A stretch of DNA of 64,000 nt from an uncultured Clostridia bacterium (GTDB lineage Bacteria > Bacillota > Clostridia > Oscillospirales > Oscillospiraceae). This document shows, one piece after another, positions 17,529 through 25,630 of this stretch. Positions within the stretch are counted from its first letter, which is position 1. Each line of letters starts with the position of its first letter. The notes below the pieces were generated by a model. The model did no database searches. It saw only the letters and a program-made list of their open reading frames with translations, and had not been told where the DNA came from. The position numbers and the translations under genes are program-made. The stretch covers positions 62,001 to 126,000 of the forward strand of contig CAMHPQ010000001.1 of NCBI GenBank assembly GCA_946187035.1. Direction: 5' to 3'.

Positions 17529-18719
17529 TCAGATTACCTTGCCTTCCTTCAGCGCGGCAAGCGCCTCTTCGCTCAGACCAAGCAGCTCGCCGTAGATTTC
17601 GCTGTTGTGCTGACCCAGCGCCGGAGCGGGACGGGAAATGTCCGCCTTCGTATCCAGAAGCTTGACCGGGTTGCCGTTGACCTTCATATCACCGATCACA
17701 GGGTGGTGCAGCGGCACGAACATCTCGCGCGCCACCGCAATGTGCTCATCGGTGGTAACGCGGGGCAGATCGTTGATGGGAGATGCGGGAACTCCGGCGG
17801 CGTCGATAATCGCGACAGCCTCGTCGATCGTGAGCTCACGGCTCCACTTCTCGATCTCCGGCTTCAGCTCCGCGTGATGCTCGCAGCGGTCGGGGTTAGT
17901 AAGGAAGCGGGGATCTTCCAGAAGATCGGGACGGTTGATTGCCTTGGTGCAGAGAAGATTGAACAGCTTGTCGTTGCCGCAACCGATGACGAACATACCG
18001 TCCTTGGCCTCGAAGGAGTCATAGGGATAAGCAGCGGCGTAACGGTTGCCGATCAGCTCCGGCTGCTTGCCGCTGGCAAAGAAGCGCTGCGTGCCGGTCT
18101 CGAGGCTGGAGACCACGGAGTCAACCAGAGACACGTCCACGCGCTGGCCGTGGCCGATCACGCTGCGAGCGTGCAGCGCCATCAGGATGCCGATGGTCAG
18201 ATTCATGCCGCCGAGCACGTCGCCCATGGCGTTGCCCACGCGGGTGGGGCTGCCGCCGGCAGGGCCGGTGATGCTCATCAGCCCACCATAGGACTGGGCG
18301 ATGATGTCGTAGCCGGGGCGCTGGTGCTTCGGGCCGTAGCAGCCGAAGCCGGAGACCGCGGCATAGATGATCTGGTCATTGACCTCCTTGAGCACATTGT
18401 AGCCCACGCCCAGCTTGTCCATGACGCCAGGGCGGTAGTTTTCCACGACCACGTCTGCTTTCTTGACCATCTCCAGGAACATCTTTTTGCCTTCCTCCGC
18501 TTTGAGGTTCAGCGTGATACTCTTCTTGTTGCGGTTGACGTTGGCATAGTATATGCTCTCGCCGTTTTTGAACGGGCCCATGGAGCGGGTGTCGTCGCCC
18601 TTGCCAGGCACTTCGATCTTGATGACGTTGGCGCCGTAGTCAGCGAGCATCATGGTGGAATAGGGACCGGCCAGCACGCGGGTCAGGTCGAGAATCGTAA
18701 TATCACTCAGTGCGTTCAT
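17529..18719 (-). CDS. family III CoA-transferase (CaiB/BaiF)
   Basis: A 396-residue class III CoA-transferase. It begins with the family motif ITILDLTRVLAGPYSTMMLADYGA and has the nearby KIEVPGKGDDTR, the ENYRPGVMDKLG segment and the GNR...PYDSFEAKDG region. The catalytic aspartate is expected in the RVGNAMGDVLGG stretch. These enzymes move CoA between organic acids, for example from succinyl-CoA to a dicarboxylate. It is the last gene of a minus-strand operon with a transporter and an HMG-CoA-lyase-like enzyme. It probably activates the imported acid for cleavage. The acceptor acid is not determined by sequence. Confidence 0.92.
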   Translation of the reverse strand: MNALSDITILDLTRVLAGPYSTMMLADYGANVIKIEVPGKGDDTRSMGPFKNGESIYYANVNRNKKSITLNLKAEEGKKMFLEMVKKADVVVENYRPGVMDKLGVGYNVLKEVNDQIIYAAVSGFGCYGPKHQRPGYDIIAQSYGGLMSITGPAGGSPTRVGNAMGDVLGGMNLTIGILMALHARSVIGHGQRVDVSLVDSVVSSLETGTQRFFASGKQPELIGNRYAAAYPYDSFEAKDGMFVIGCGNDKLFNLLCTKAINRPDLLEDPRFLTNPDRCEHHAELKPEIEKWSRELTIDEAVAIIDAAGVPASPINDLPRVTTDEHIAVAREMFVPLHHPVIGDMKVNGNPVKLLDTKADISRPAPALGQHNSEIYGELLGLSEEALAALKEGKVI

Positions 18720-18741
18720 GTGTGTTCTCCTTTCAGATTCA

Positions 18742-20013
18742 TCAGCCGTGGATGAGATTGGCGAGGATGTTATAGAAGAGACCGGAGACGATCGCGATCA
18801 CCAGCAGACCGACTGCAGAGTAGATGAAGAGCTGGATGAAGCGCTTGCTCTCGTCCTCTTTGGTGAAGTTCTTCATATTGGTGCCGAGGGCAGCGAGGAT
18901 CAGTGCGCCACCGGTGGACAGCGGGGACACGCCCGCGAGAGAGCCGCCCGCGCCGACCGCCGCCATCAGAGCGACCGGGTTGACGCTGCCGACCTGCGCC
19001 GCGATGTCCACGCACATGGGCATCATGGTGGGATACACCACGCCGAGCGCGGAGGAGACGAGGCTCAGCAGACCCGCCGAGATGCCCATGATCGGGGTTG
19101 CGGTCTTGGAGGTCATGATCTTGGACATGCCGTTGGAGAGCAGGTCGATGCCGCCGACAGTGTTCACCACGTCCAGCAGGGCGCCGACGCCGAGAACCAT
19201 GCAGATCGTGCCCCAGGGGAGCTTCTTGATGCAGAGACCGTCGTCCGCGACGCCGAAGATCGCGAGCACCGCCGCGACGAGCATGGCCGCAAGACCGATG
19301 TTGACCTTCGCGAAGATGATGAGCGCGAGCATGGCGAGGATGCTGCACAGGGCGATGATCTGGCGGGCGTTGAAGCGCTCGCCCTTCGCCGCGCTGATGT
19401 CGCCGAGCGGTGCCTTTACCTTGTGACCCTTGAAGATGAACCACAGGACGATCGCGAACACCGTGGTCACCAGCGTCTGGCAGATGAGGATCGTGGGGAT
19501 GACGCCGGAGATGCCGGCGCTCTCCGCGGCGCTGGTGATGATCGCCGCCTCGGGCGTGATGGGGGTCATGCGGCCTGCCATCAGTCCGCACTCGCCGATG
19601 AGCGCCAGCATGACCGGGTCAAAGCCGACCTGCAGCGCAACCGAAACGCCGAGCGCCGGGATGATGGCCAGCGCCGGAACCGCGCCGGGGCCGACGCCCG
19701 CAACCACAAAGCCTGCAACGTACAGCGCAATCGGGATCAGCCACAGGCGGTGCCCCGCCATGCCGACGATCTTCTTGGCCAGCAGATCCAGCGCGCCGGT
19801 CTGGTTGATGATCTCAAACAGCAGTGTGATGCCGAGCAGCGTGATGAACATGGAGGCGCTCACGCCGGAGAGCAGGTCCTTGTCGCCCATGCCGAAGAGG
19901 CGAACCGCGATCACGCCGACCGCCAGCGCGATGACACCGACGTTGTTTTTGCGGATAAACGCGAGAATGATGACCGCAATAAAAATAATCAGAGAGATAA
20001 TATCCAAACGCAT
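18742..20013 (-). CDS. MatC-like dicarboxylate transporter
   Basis: A 423-residue integral membrane protein with about eleven hydrophobic segments, of the ion transporter superfamily. The N-terminal part matches the dicarboxylate carrier MatC type (LLFEIINQTGALDLLAKKI; GMAGHRLWLIPIALYVAGFVVAGVG read in two parts). The ECGLMAGRMTPITPEAAI loop and GGSLAGVSPLSTGGAL are typical substrate-loop sequences. It lies between the CoA-transferase and lyase genes with short spacers (22 and 21 bases), so it is probably the importer for the acid that they degrade. Confidence 0.8.
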   Translation of the reverse strand: MRLDIISLIIFIAVIILAFIRKNNVGVIALAVGVIAVRLFGMGDKDLLSGVSASMFITLLGITLLFEIINQTGALDLLAKKIVGMAGHRLWLIPIALYVAGFVVAGVGPGAVPALAIIPALGVSVALQVGFDPVMLALIGECGLMAGRMTPITPEAAIITSAAESAGISGVIPTILICQTLVTTVFAIVLWFIFKGHKVKAPLGDISAAKGERFNARQIIALCSILAMLALIIFAKVNIGLAAMLVAAVLAIFGVADDGLCIKKLPWGTICMVLGVGALLDVVNTVGGIDLLSNGMSKIMTSKTATPIMGISAGLLSLVSSALGVVYPTMMPMCVDIAAQVGSVNPVALMAAVGAGGSLAGVSPLSTGGALILAALGTNMKNFTKEDESKRFIQLFIYSAVGLLVIAIVSGLFYNILANLIHG

Positions 20014-20034
20014 AGTGCTTTCTCCTTCTGTATC

Positions 20035-20934
20035 TCAGCAGCAGGGCGGCTGCTCTGCGTTGATGTTCATCTGGTGGCCGCTGTAAATGCCGTCCACAAA
20101 GCTCTTCTGGTACTTGGAGGCCGCAAGGAGCTTGTCGAAGTCAATGCCGGTGTCATAGCCCATGCGCTGGAGCATGAACACCAGATCCTCCGTCGCCGTG
20201 TTGCCGGAGGCGCCCGGCGCGAAGGGGCAGCCGCCGAGGCCGCCCAGCGTGGACTGCACCTTGGTGATGCCGCATTCAATGGCGGCAAGCGTGTTCACCA
20301 GACCCATGCCGCGCGTGTCGTGGATGTGCACCTGCCAGTCGCAGTCGCCGAAGCGTTCCAGAACCGCTTTGGTCAGCTCGCGCACCTGGCGCGGGTCTGC
20401 GATGCCGATGGTGTCGGCCAGATACATGGACCGCACACCGAGGTCATACAGCCGCTGGCAGAAGTCCAGCACCTTTTCCTTGGAGGGGATACCCTCGAAG
20501 GGGCAGCCGAGCGAAGTCGCCATGCCGACCGTGATCTCCACGTCGGGATAGGTCTTCAGAATTCTCTGCAGCTCAGCAAAGGATTCGTCATGCGTGCGGC
20601 GGACGTTTGCCTTGTTGTGGCTCTCGCTGACGGAGATCACATAGGACACATGGCGGATGCCTGCGTTGTAAGCGTTCTCCACGCCGCGGAAGTTGGGGGC
20701 CAGCGCCCAGAATTTCACTTCCGGGTACTTCTCCAGCGCCCATGCGGCGAGCTGTGCCGCATCCGCCATCTGCGGAATCGCCTTGGGGCTGACGAAGGAG
20801 GTGACCTCCATCTCTTTCACGCCCGCCTGAACCATCCGGTCGATCAGGTCCGTTTTCTGCTCAAAGGTCAGCATCTGCTTGAGGTTCTGCCAGCCGTCTC
20901 TCGGGCCGACTTCCACGATTTGAATCTTGTCCAT
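20035..20934 (-). CDS. HMG-CoA lyase-like enzyme
   Basis: A 299-residue member of the DRE-TIM metallolyase family, HMG-CoA lyase branch. It has IVEVGPRDGWQN at the N-terminus (metal and substrate aspartate in PRDG), HIHDTRGMGL with the metal-binding histidines, and the cysteine loop GGLGGCPFAPGASGN that marks 3-hydroxy-3-methylglutaryl-CoA lyase and citramalyl-CoA-type relatives. The start at 20934 has AAAGGAG upstream; earlier in-frame ATGs up to 21177 overlap the divergent regulator gene. With the CoA-transferase and transporter it suggests uptake, CoA activation and cleavage of a tertiary hydroxy acid such as 3-hydroxy-3-methylglutarate or citramalate. Confidence 0.88.
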   Translation of the reverse strand: MDKIQIVEVGPRDGWQNLKQMLTFEQKTDLIDRMVQAGVKEMEVTSFVSPKAIPQMADAAQLAAWALEKYPEVKFWALAPNFRGVENAYNAGIRHVSYVISVSESHNKANVRRTHDESFAELQRILKTYPDVEITVGMATSLGCPFEGIPSKEKVLDFCQRLYDLGVRSMYLADTIGIADPRQVRELTKAVLERFGDCDWQVHIHDTRGMGLVNTLAAIECGITKVQSTLGGLGGCPFAPGASGNTATEDLVFMLQRMGYDTGIDFDKLLAASKYQKSFVDGIYSGHQMNINAEQPPCC

Positions 20935-20993
20935 CCGGAATCTCCTTTCCCATCTTTCGTCTGTTTCGGTTTGGTTTTCTTTTGCTTGTCTAC

Positions 20994-21022
20994 ACCTTAA
21001 CAGAGTTAGACGAAAAGGACAA
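20994..21022 (-). promoter_or_regulatory. probable promoter of the acid-catabolism operon
   Basis: On the minus strand TTGTCC (21022-21017) and TAAGGT (20999-20994) are 17 bases apart, upstream of the lyase gene. It looks like a sigma-A promoter, with no -24/-12 element. Confidence 0.5.
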
Positions 21023-21130
21023 AATGTGTAAATTATTTCGCTTAGATCATTGAATTTCGTTTCAGTTTTTGATAACATGCTGATATGAAACATTTTAAGA
21101 CGAGCAAATCGGAAGAAAGGAAATGAGTCT

Positions 21131-23002
21131 ATGGCAGAGAAAGTGAAACACAAGATTTGTTTTTTGGGATATTCCAAACTATTTTCGCTGGCGAAGACGG
21201 TGATTGACGCGCTTCCCCCTTCAGACGTGAGCTTTCTGCTGGTGGACTGCGACCTGGAGACACAGGACAGCTTCGTGCAGGAGGCGCTGAACGCGGGCTG
21301 CGAGGTGTTTATCGCAGGCCCCGGAAACAGCGCCCATTTTCAGGCGCGCTACAATCTTCCGCTGGTGGAGATCCCCATCAGCCCGATGGATTATGCGCTC
21401 GCGGTTCGGAATGCTTATGAAAGCGGCTGCAAATCGGTCGGCGTTGTGCGGCATCGGCTCGCACCGCCGCTGAATATAGAATCCATCCGAAAGCTCATCG
21501 GCATGGATGTTCAACTGCTGGAGTTTGAGAGTCTTCAGGAGCTGTTTCTCGCAGTGAAAGAATCTCCGTGTGACGGGATCGTCGGCACTGCCGGTGCGGT
21601 GGATGCGGCAGAGACCGCGGGAAAATCCGGATTCCTGGTGTATTTGAGCACAGACGGTATCCGTGAGGCCTGCAGCAGAGCAGCGGATTTGGCGCGGGAG
21701 CTCTGGCTTGCGCGCAAAAACCGCGCCATTACGAACACGGTCATGAACAACTCCCAGCTCGGTGTCATCGTCACGGACGCTGAAGGACGCGTTGAGTTTT
21801 TCAATCGCATGGCGCAGCAATATACCGGTCTGCTCCCCTCTCAGATTCGCGGACGGCAGATCCGCGAGTTTTACCCGAATCTGTCCGTCGGCGGTCTGCT
21901 CAAAAGCGGGCAGCACCGCAGCGACAGCTATCGTCAGATAGAAGGCGCCATGATGCGGTGCGTGCAGGAGCGCGTTCTGGCCGGCAACGAGACGGTCGGC
22001 GTCGTGATGACGTTGTATCCAGGTGCACACAACAAAAAGAAGCCGGATGAAAGAAAATCCGACTTCAACGCTCATATTTATCGTTGGGATGAACTGAAGG
22101 CCAATTCTGACGCAATGAAAACGCTTGTCACGCGGGGAAAAGCGCTTTGCCGGAGGACAGAGCCAACCGTGATTTACGGTGAAGCCGGTTCCGGCAGAGA
22201 GGAGATCGCCTACTGCATCCACGGCGGCTCCGACCGCGCGGACAGCCCCTGCATCACCATCGATCTGGCGACGCTGTCCCAGCAGGACGCGGCGCGTATT
22301 CTCTTCGGATTCGAGCGCGACGGGCAGGCGGTAAACGGTCTGCTCGCAGACGCGAACGGCGGCAGTGTTGTGCTGAAAAATCTGCCTTTAGCGCCTCCGG
22401 CTGCTCTCGCCTGCATCCAGCAGGTGCTCAACGGCAGGCAGATCTTCCGACCGGGCATGGAAAGTGCGCTCAATCTGCAGCTGACCTTCTTTACGATTGC
22501 TTCCCACGGAGAGCTCGATGCGCTCTCCCCGGATCTGAGAAGCCAGCTGACCATCCACGCGCTGGAAATGCCGCCCCTGCGTAATCGGAAGGAGGACATC
22601 GGCTCTCTTTTCCTGAAGTACCTCTCGCAGCTGTCCGATCTGCCGACAAGATACGCCATGACGCCGCAGATGGAAGCGCTCATGCGGCAATACGGCTGGC
22701 CGGGCAACGTCTGGGAGCTGCGCGCGGCCAGCATGCGCTATGTGATCGCGCGCAGTGAAATGAACCAGCCCTCACCGAAGGCGCGGTACAACCTGCTTCT
22801 GCGATCCATCGGCGAGGATGCGGTATTTCAAGATTTTGTACGCGCTTACCCGGTTCTGGCGCAGCGACCGGTCACGGAAAGCGCCGCCTTCTCTGATGCT
22901 TACCGGATTGCAAAAGAATGGATGCAGTATTCCAACGATCAGATGGCGGACAAGCTGAAGCTGAGCCGCACAACACTTTGGCGCATTTTGCAGGATATAT
23001 AA
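21131..23002 (+). CDS. PrpR-like regulator with PAS and degenerate AAA+ domain
   Basis: A 623-residue regulator divergent from the acid-catabolism operon. The N-terminal ~190 residues look like the PrpR sensory domain of propionate-type activators. A PAS domain follows (MNNSQLGVIVTDAEGRVEFFN). The central ~220 residues are an AAA+ domain, but Walker A reads GEAGSGREE, without the usual GK, and the GAFTGA loop that contacts sigma-54 is replaced by FGFERDGQAVNG. A C-terminal Fis-type helix-turn-helix (DQMADKLKLSRTTLWRIL) binds DNA. It probably senses an acyl-CoA or acid and controls the neighbouring operon, but unlike true PrpR it is unlikely to activate sigma-54 polymerase. Confidence 0.85.
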   Translation: MAEKVKHKICFLGYSKLFSLAKTVIDALPPSDVSFLLVDCDLETQDSFVQEALNAGCEVFIAGPGNSAHFQARYNLPLVEIPISPMDYALAVRNAYESGCKSVGVVRHRLAPPLNIESIRKLIGMDVQLLEFESLQELFLAVKESPCDGIVGTAGAVDAAETAGKSGFLVYLSTDGIREACSRAADLARELWLARKNRAITNTVMNNSQLGVIVTDAEGRVEFFNRMAQQYTGLLPSQIRGRQIREFYPNLSVGGLLKSGQHRSDSYRQIEGAMMRCVQERVLAGNETVGVVMTLYPGAHNKKKPDERKSDFNAHIYRWDELKANSDAMKTLVTRGKALCRRTEPTVIYGEAGSGREEIAYCIHGGSDRADSPCITIDLATLSQQDAARILFGFERDGQAVNGLLADANGGSVVLKNLPLAPPAALACIQQVLNGRQIFRPGMESALNLQLTFFTIASHGELDALSPDLRSQLTIHALEMPPLRNRKEDIGSLFLKYLSQLSDLPTRYAMTPQMEALMRQYGWPGNVWELRAASMRYVIARSEMNQPSPKARYNLLLRSIGEDAVFQDFVRAYPVLAQRPVTESAAFSDAYRIAKEWMQYSNDQMADKLKLSRTTLWRILQDI

Positions 23003-23128
23003 CACCAAATTAACACCACAATGCAACTCTTAAAAGATCTGAATTCTTGAATATTCATTCAAAATCAATGGATTCTTGACATTCTGTATTTCACTTTAGC
23101 CTGTGAAACAAACACCAAATTAACACCA
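23001..23128. repeat. two 18-bp direct repeats, integrase arm-site-like
   Basis: AACACCAAATTAACACCA occurs at 23001-23018 and again, unchanged, at 23111-23128. Each copy itself holds two AACACCA units. The spacing of 110 bases and the position beside a tRNA 3' fragment resemble arm-type binding sites of tyrosine integrases. No integrase gene is present. Confidence 0.65.
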
Positions 23129-23162
23129 AGAATACATTTTCTGGAAACGAATAGATAAAGTA

Positions 23163-23197
23163 AAATCCCTGAAATCGTTGAGATTTCAGGGATTTTT
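23163..23197. terminator. intrinsic terminator
   Basis: AAATCCCTGAAATC pairs with GATTTCAGGGATTTTT. It lies next to the tRNA 3' fragment on its downstream side (minus strand), as a tRNA terminator would. Confidence 0.75.
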
Positions 23198-23201
23198 GTG
23201 G

Positions 23202-23246
23202 TTGCGGAGACAGGACTCGAACCTGCGACCTCCGGGTTATGAGCGC
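23202..23246 (-). tRNA. tRNA-Met(CAU) 3' fragment, att site B
   Basis: Read on the minus strand, CTCATAACCC is an anticodon loop with CAU, followed by GGAGGTCGCAGG, a T-arm (GGTTCGAGTCC) and an acceptor 3' strand (TCTCCGCA). The 5' half does not fold: the bases before CTCATAA do not pair with CCCGG and no D-arm is seen. So this is the 3' part left by site-specific integration into a tRNA-Met gene, not a working tRNA. Its core in reverse orientation is the core found at 17327 and 25297. Confidence 0.75.
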
Positions 23247-23359
23247 CTCCAACCGGAATAAAACGGGCTTTGCCGAGCCGTGAAAGCCTTGATTTAACTG
23301 CGTTTGGCGTGACGCGACTTTTGTTTAATTTCGTCTGATTTCGCCCGGTTTTGAAGGAT

Positions 23360-23407
23360 TTTGCCCCCCCATTACCCCCCGGAATTGCACCCGGAGGTCA
23401 CAGGGGT
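23360..23407 (+). other. att-like junction C (linker - core 2)
   Basis: TTTTGCCCCCCCATTACC with the following CACCCGGAGGTCACAGGGG is the counterpart of the poly-C linker and core 2 of junction A. It ends 6 bases before the stop of the aldolase gene on the minus strand. The 23247-23359 stretch between junctions B and C shows no gene. Confidence 0.55.
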
Positions 23408-23412
23408 ACATC

Positions 23413-24408
23413 TTAATCATGCAGCCGCTTGGCTGTATTCTCCATCAACTCAACCGTCGGCGCCTTCCGATCCACGCGCGAGACCTCTACGATCAGATGG
23501 TAGAGATCTACGCCCTTCTCTTCAGCCACCTCTTTCATTTGCTTGACGAAGCTGGAATGGCAGCCTGAGTAGCCGAGAATCAAGTCCTCCGGCAGAACCG
23601 CCGGCTTGTAGTTCCACTCGCGCATCGCCGGAATGAGCTCGCAATCGAGATAGGAAAGCAAACCATAGAGATCCACTTCTGGAAGGTAACCTTCCTTTTT
23701 TAACGTCACAGCAGCAAGCTCCGTGGCGCAGTTGCCGGCAGAGCGCGCCATGCCGAGCAGCCCGCAGTCGATCTCATCCGCGCCGGCGGCAACAGCAGCA
23801 AGCGCATTCGCCTGCGACAGGCCGAGATTGCTGTGGCCGTGAAAGCCAACCGGGATAGAAACCTTCGCCTTCATTGCTCGGACATATTCCGTGACCTCCG
23901 CTGGGAACATCGTTCCGGCGGAGTCCATGATCGTGATGGCGTCCGCGCCCGCCTGCTCCAGCATGGCCGCCTCATCCGCCAATTCCTCGGCAGAGAGCAA
24001 ATAGCCCTTCATGAGAGAATAGCGGCAGCGAAGTCCGGCAGCCTTCACTGCCTTGATCGCCTCGACAGACTGAGCACCGTCACCAGCGGCTGCGCCGACG
24101 CGGAGGAACGCCAGTCCTTTTTCCTTCGCGAGCGCAACGCGCTCCGGCGTATAGAGCTTCGCAAGCAGGAACATGCCGATATTCGCGCGATCCTGATAGG
24201 GTGCGGCAAGCTCCATGTATTCCTCATCCGTCAGCGGTGCTTCAGCGCCCAGCGTTTCCGCCGCGCCGAGTCCTTTGGCGTTACCGAATTCGATCTCTGT
24301 AATACCGTTTTCGATCAGTCCCTCGATCATGCTCAGAGTCAACTCGCGTGAAAATCCATTGCCGACGACGTTCGCGCCGTCGCGCAGCGTGCAGTCAAAC
24401 AAATTCAT
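23413..24408 (-). CDS. DRE-TIM aldolase, 4-hydroxy-2-oxovalerate aldolase-like
   Basis: A 331-residue DRE-TIM family aldolase or carboligase. It begins MNLFDCTLRDGANVVG (the RDG metal site), has GFHGHSNLGLSQANALAA (metal-binding HGH) and DCGLLGMARSAGNCATELA. The barrel is closest to 4-hydroxy-2-oxovalerate aldolase (DmpG-type), but the C-terminal communication domain is shorter and there is no acylating aldehyde dehydrogenase partner nearby. The substrate is therefore open. It is downstream of a damaged LysR gene in the same orientation. Both lie between att-like junctions C and D. Confidence 0.8.
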   Translation of the reverse strand: MNLFDCTLRDGANVVGNGFSRELTLSMIEGLIENGITEIEFGNAKGLGAAETLGAEAPLTDEEYMELAAPYQDRANIGMFLLAKLYTPERVALAKEKGLAFLRVGAAAGDGAQSVEAIKAVKAAGLRCRYSLMKGYLLSAEELADEAAMLEQAGADAITIMDSAGTMFPAEVTEYVRAMKAKVSIPVGFHGHSNLGLSQANALAAVAAGADEIDCGLLGMARSAGNCATELAAVTLKKEGYLPEVDLYGLLSYLDCELIPAMREWNYKPAVLPEDLILGYSGCHSSFVKQMKEVAEEKGVDLYHLIVEVSRVDRKAPTVELMENTAKRLHD

Positions 24409-24420
24409 AATATTAAGCTC

Positions 24421-25311
24421 CTATTCCTTCTGCTGAGACGAAGAAAATTCGTTCAGCGACACAACAAAGTTTTTATACAGCGCCTGCCGGTCCGGCAGCA
24501 CATCCCGGCGGCTGAGCATATAGACCCGCCACGGGTCCAGCTCCTCCGGGAGCGGATAGATATAGAAATCATACTGCTGCACCAGAAACAGCGCCATGTC
24601 CTCTGGCAGGATTGACCAGTAGCCGGAATGCTGGAAATACTGCATCGCGCCAAGGCCTGCATTGATTGTCAGCGCGGCGTCACCCCGATGGGGCAAATGC
24701 TGCTCGCGCCAGCTCTCCATCGCGGAAAAGTGACCGCCGGAAAAACGAATTTCACGCAGCGGGTCGAGCATTTCCGTATCGGGACTTCCGTTTTTCATCG
24801 GAAGCTCCGTGCTGGATGCGATGCACAGCTTCTGCCGGTCGATCTCCTCGGCGCGCAGGCGCGGATAATCCGCCTCATAGGAGGCGAAGCCAAAATCGAC
24901 AATGCCCTTATCCACCAGATCGTAGACTTTTTCCGAGTCGCAGATTTGTACGGAAAATCGCAGTTGGGGATTCTTCTGCCCGAACTCGAGCAGAAACGGG
25001 GCGAGCTTGGTATAGTAGCTGCTTTCGTTGGTTGCGATCCGCAGCTTGGAGAACGATGCCTCGCGCAGCGCCTCGGTCTCCTCATGGAGATTGCGCCACT
25101 GCTCAGCGATGACGATGAATTCCTCGCCCTTCTGGGTCAGCTCGATAGCCTGTCTTCCCTTCCCGCGGATCACCAGCGCGAAGCCCAGCTCATTCTCCAG
25201 ATTCTTCAGGCGGTTGCTCACCGTGGACTGCGAGACGTACAGATGCTCCGACGCCTTGGTGATATTTCTGGTGCGAACCAGCTCCAGGTAGGTTTCAATA
25301 ACCCGGAGGTC
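24421..25311 (-). pseudogene. LysR family regulator lacking its start
   Basis: The frame encodes a complete LysR protein from its second or third residue: DLRVIETYLELVRTRNITKA then SEHLYVSQSTVSNRLKNLE, followed by the usual substrate-binding domain to QQKE at 24421. The codons before DLRVI are replaced by the att-like junction D, so the normal start codon is gone. The frame stays open to 25506, but the nearest ATG upstream (about 25419) lies within a terminator hairpin and has no ribosome site. It is probably silent unless expressed as a fusion. Confidence 0.7.
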
Positions 25312-25360
25312 GCAGGGTTTGGGAAATTTTATTTGGACATTGCCCCCCCATTGCCCCCCG
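25297..25360 (+). other. att-like junction D (core 1 - linker)
   Basis: Core ATAACCCGGAGGTCGCAGG followed by the same linker as at junction A up to CATTGCCCCCC. On the minus strand the core supplies the first LysR codons (CDLRVI). The right side, with CATTGCCCCCCGGAGC, looks like a cut version of the linker-core 2 part. Confidence 0.6.
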
Positions 25361-25402
25361 GAGCAAAAAAATGAGTGATTTTTGAGTTTTTCAGAGAAAA
25401 GG

Positions 25403-25438
25403 AAAAACCCTGTAGCCATTGAAACTACAGGGTTTTTT
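25403..25438. terminator. intrinsic terminator
   Basis: AAAAACCCTGTAG pairs with CTACAGGGTTTTT around a 9-base loop. It stands just upstream of the LysR remnant and would block read-through into it on the minus strand. Confidence 0.8.
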
Positions 25439-25449
25439 AGTGGCTCGCG

Positions 25450-25630
25450 TGACCAGAATAGATATTTAAATCCTCGGCTTTCCCCTCTCAAAAAACTGAA
25501 AATCATTGAGAATCAACGTGTTTTGGCCGCATTTGTGCGTCGAAAACATGTTCTTTTGATTTTTTGCTCAAAATAGGTTGTGACCAAAATGGATATTTTT
25601 TAAGAGGGGTTATGACCAAAATAGATATTG
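25450..25630 (+). repeat. three imperfect 17-18 bp direct repeats
   Basis: TGACCAGAATAGATATTT (25450-25467), TGACCAAAATGGATATTT (25581-25598) and TGACCAAAATAGATATTG (25613-25630). Closely spaced repeats of this kind, the first preceded by GTGGCTCGCG, resemble the multiple terminal repeats of IS21-type elements. No istA or istB gene is present, so this would be a remnant. Confidence 0.5.

Noticed and set aside
20971-20986. Sigma-54-like TTGG...TTGC element next to the PrpR-like regulator.
   Set aside because: It reads towards the regulator, not the operon, and the GG-GC spacing is one base short. The regulator lacks the GAFTGA motif.
25450-25630. CRISPR array.
   Set aside because: Only three imperfect repeats, spacings of 131 and 32 bases, and no cas genes.
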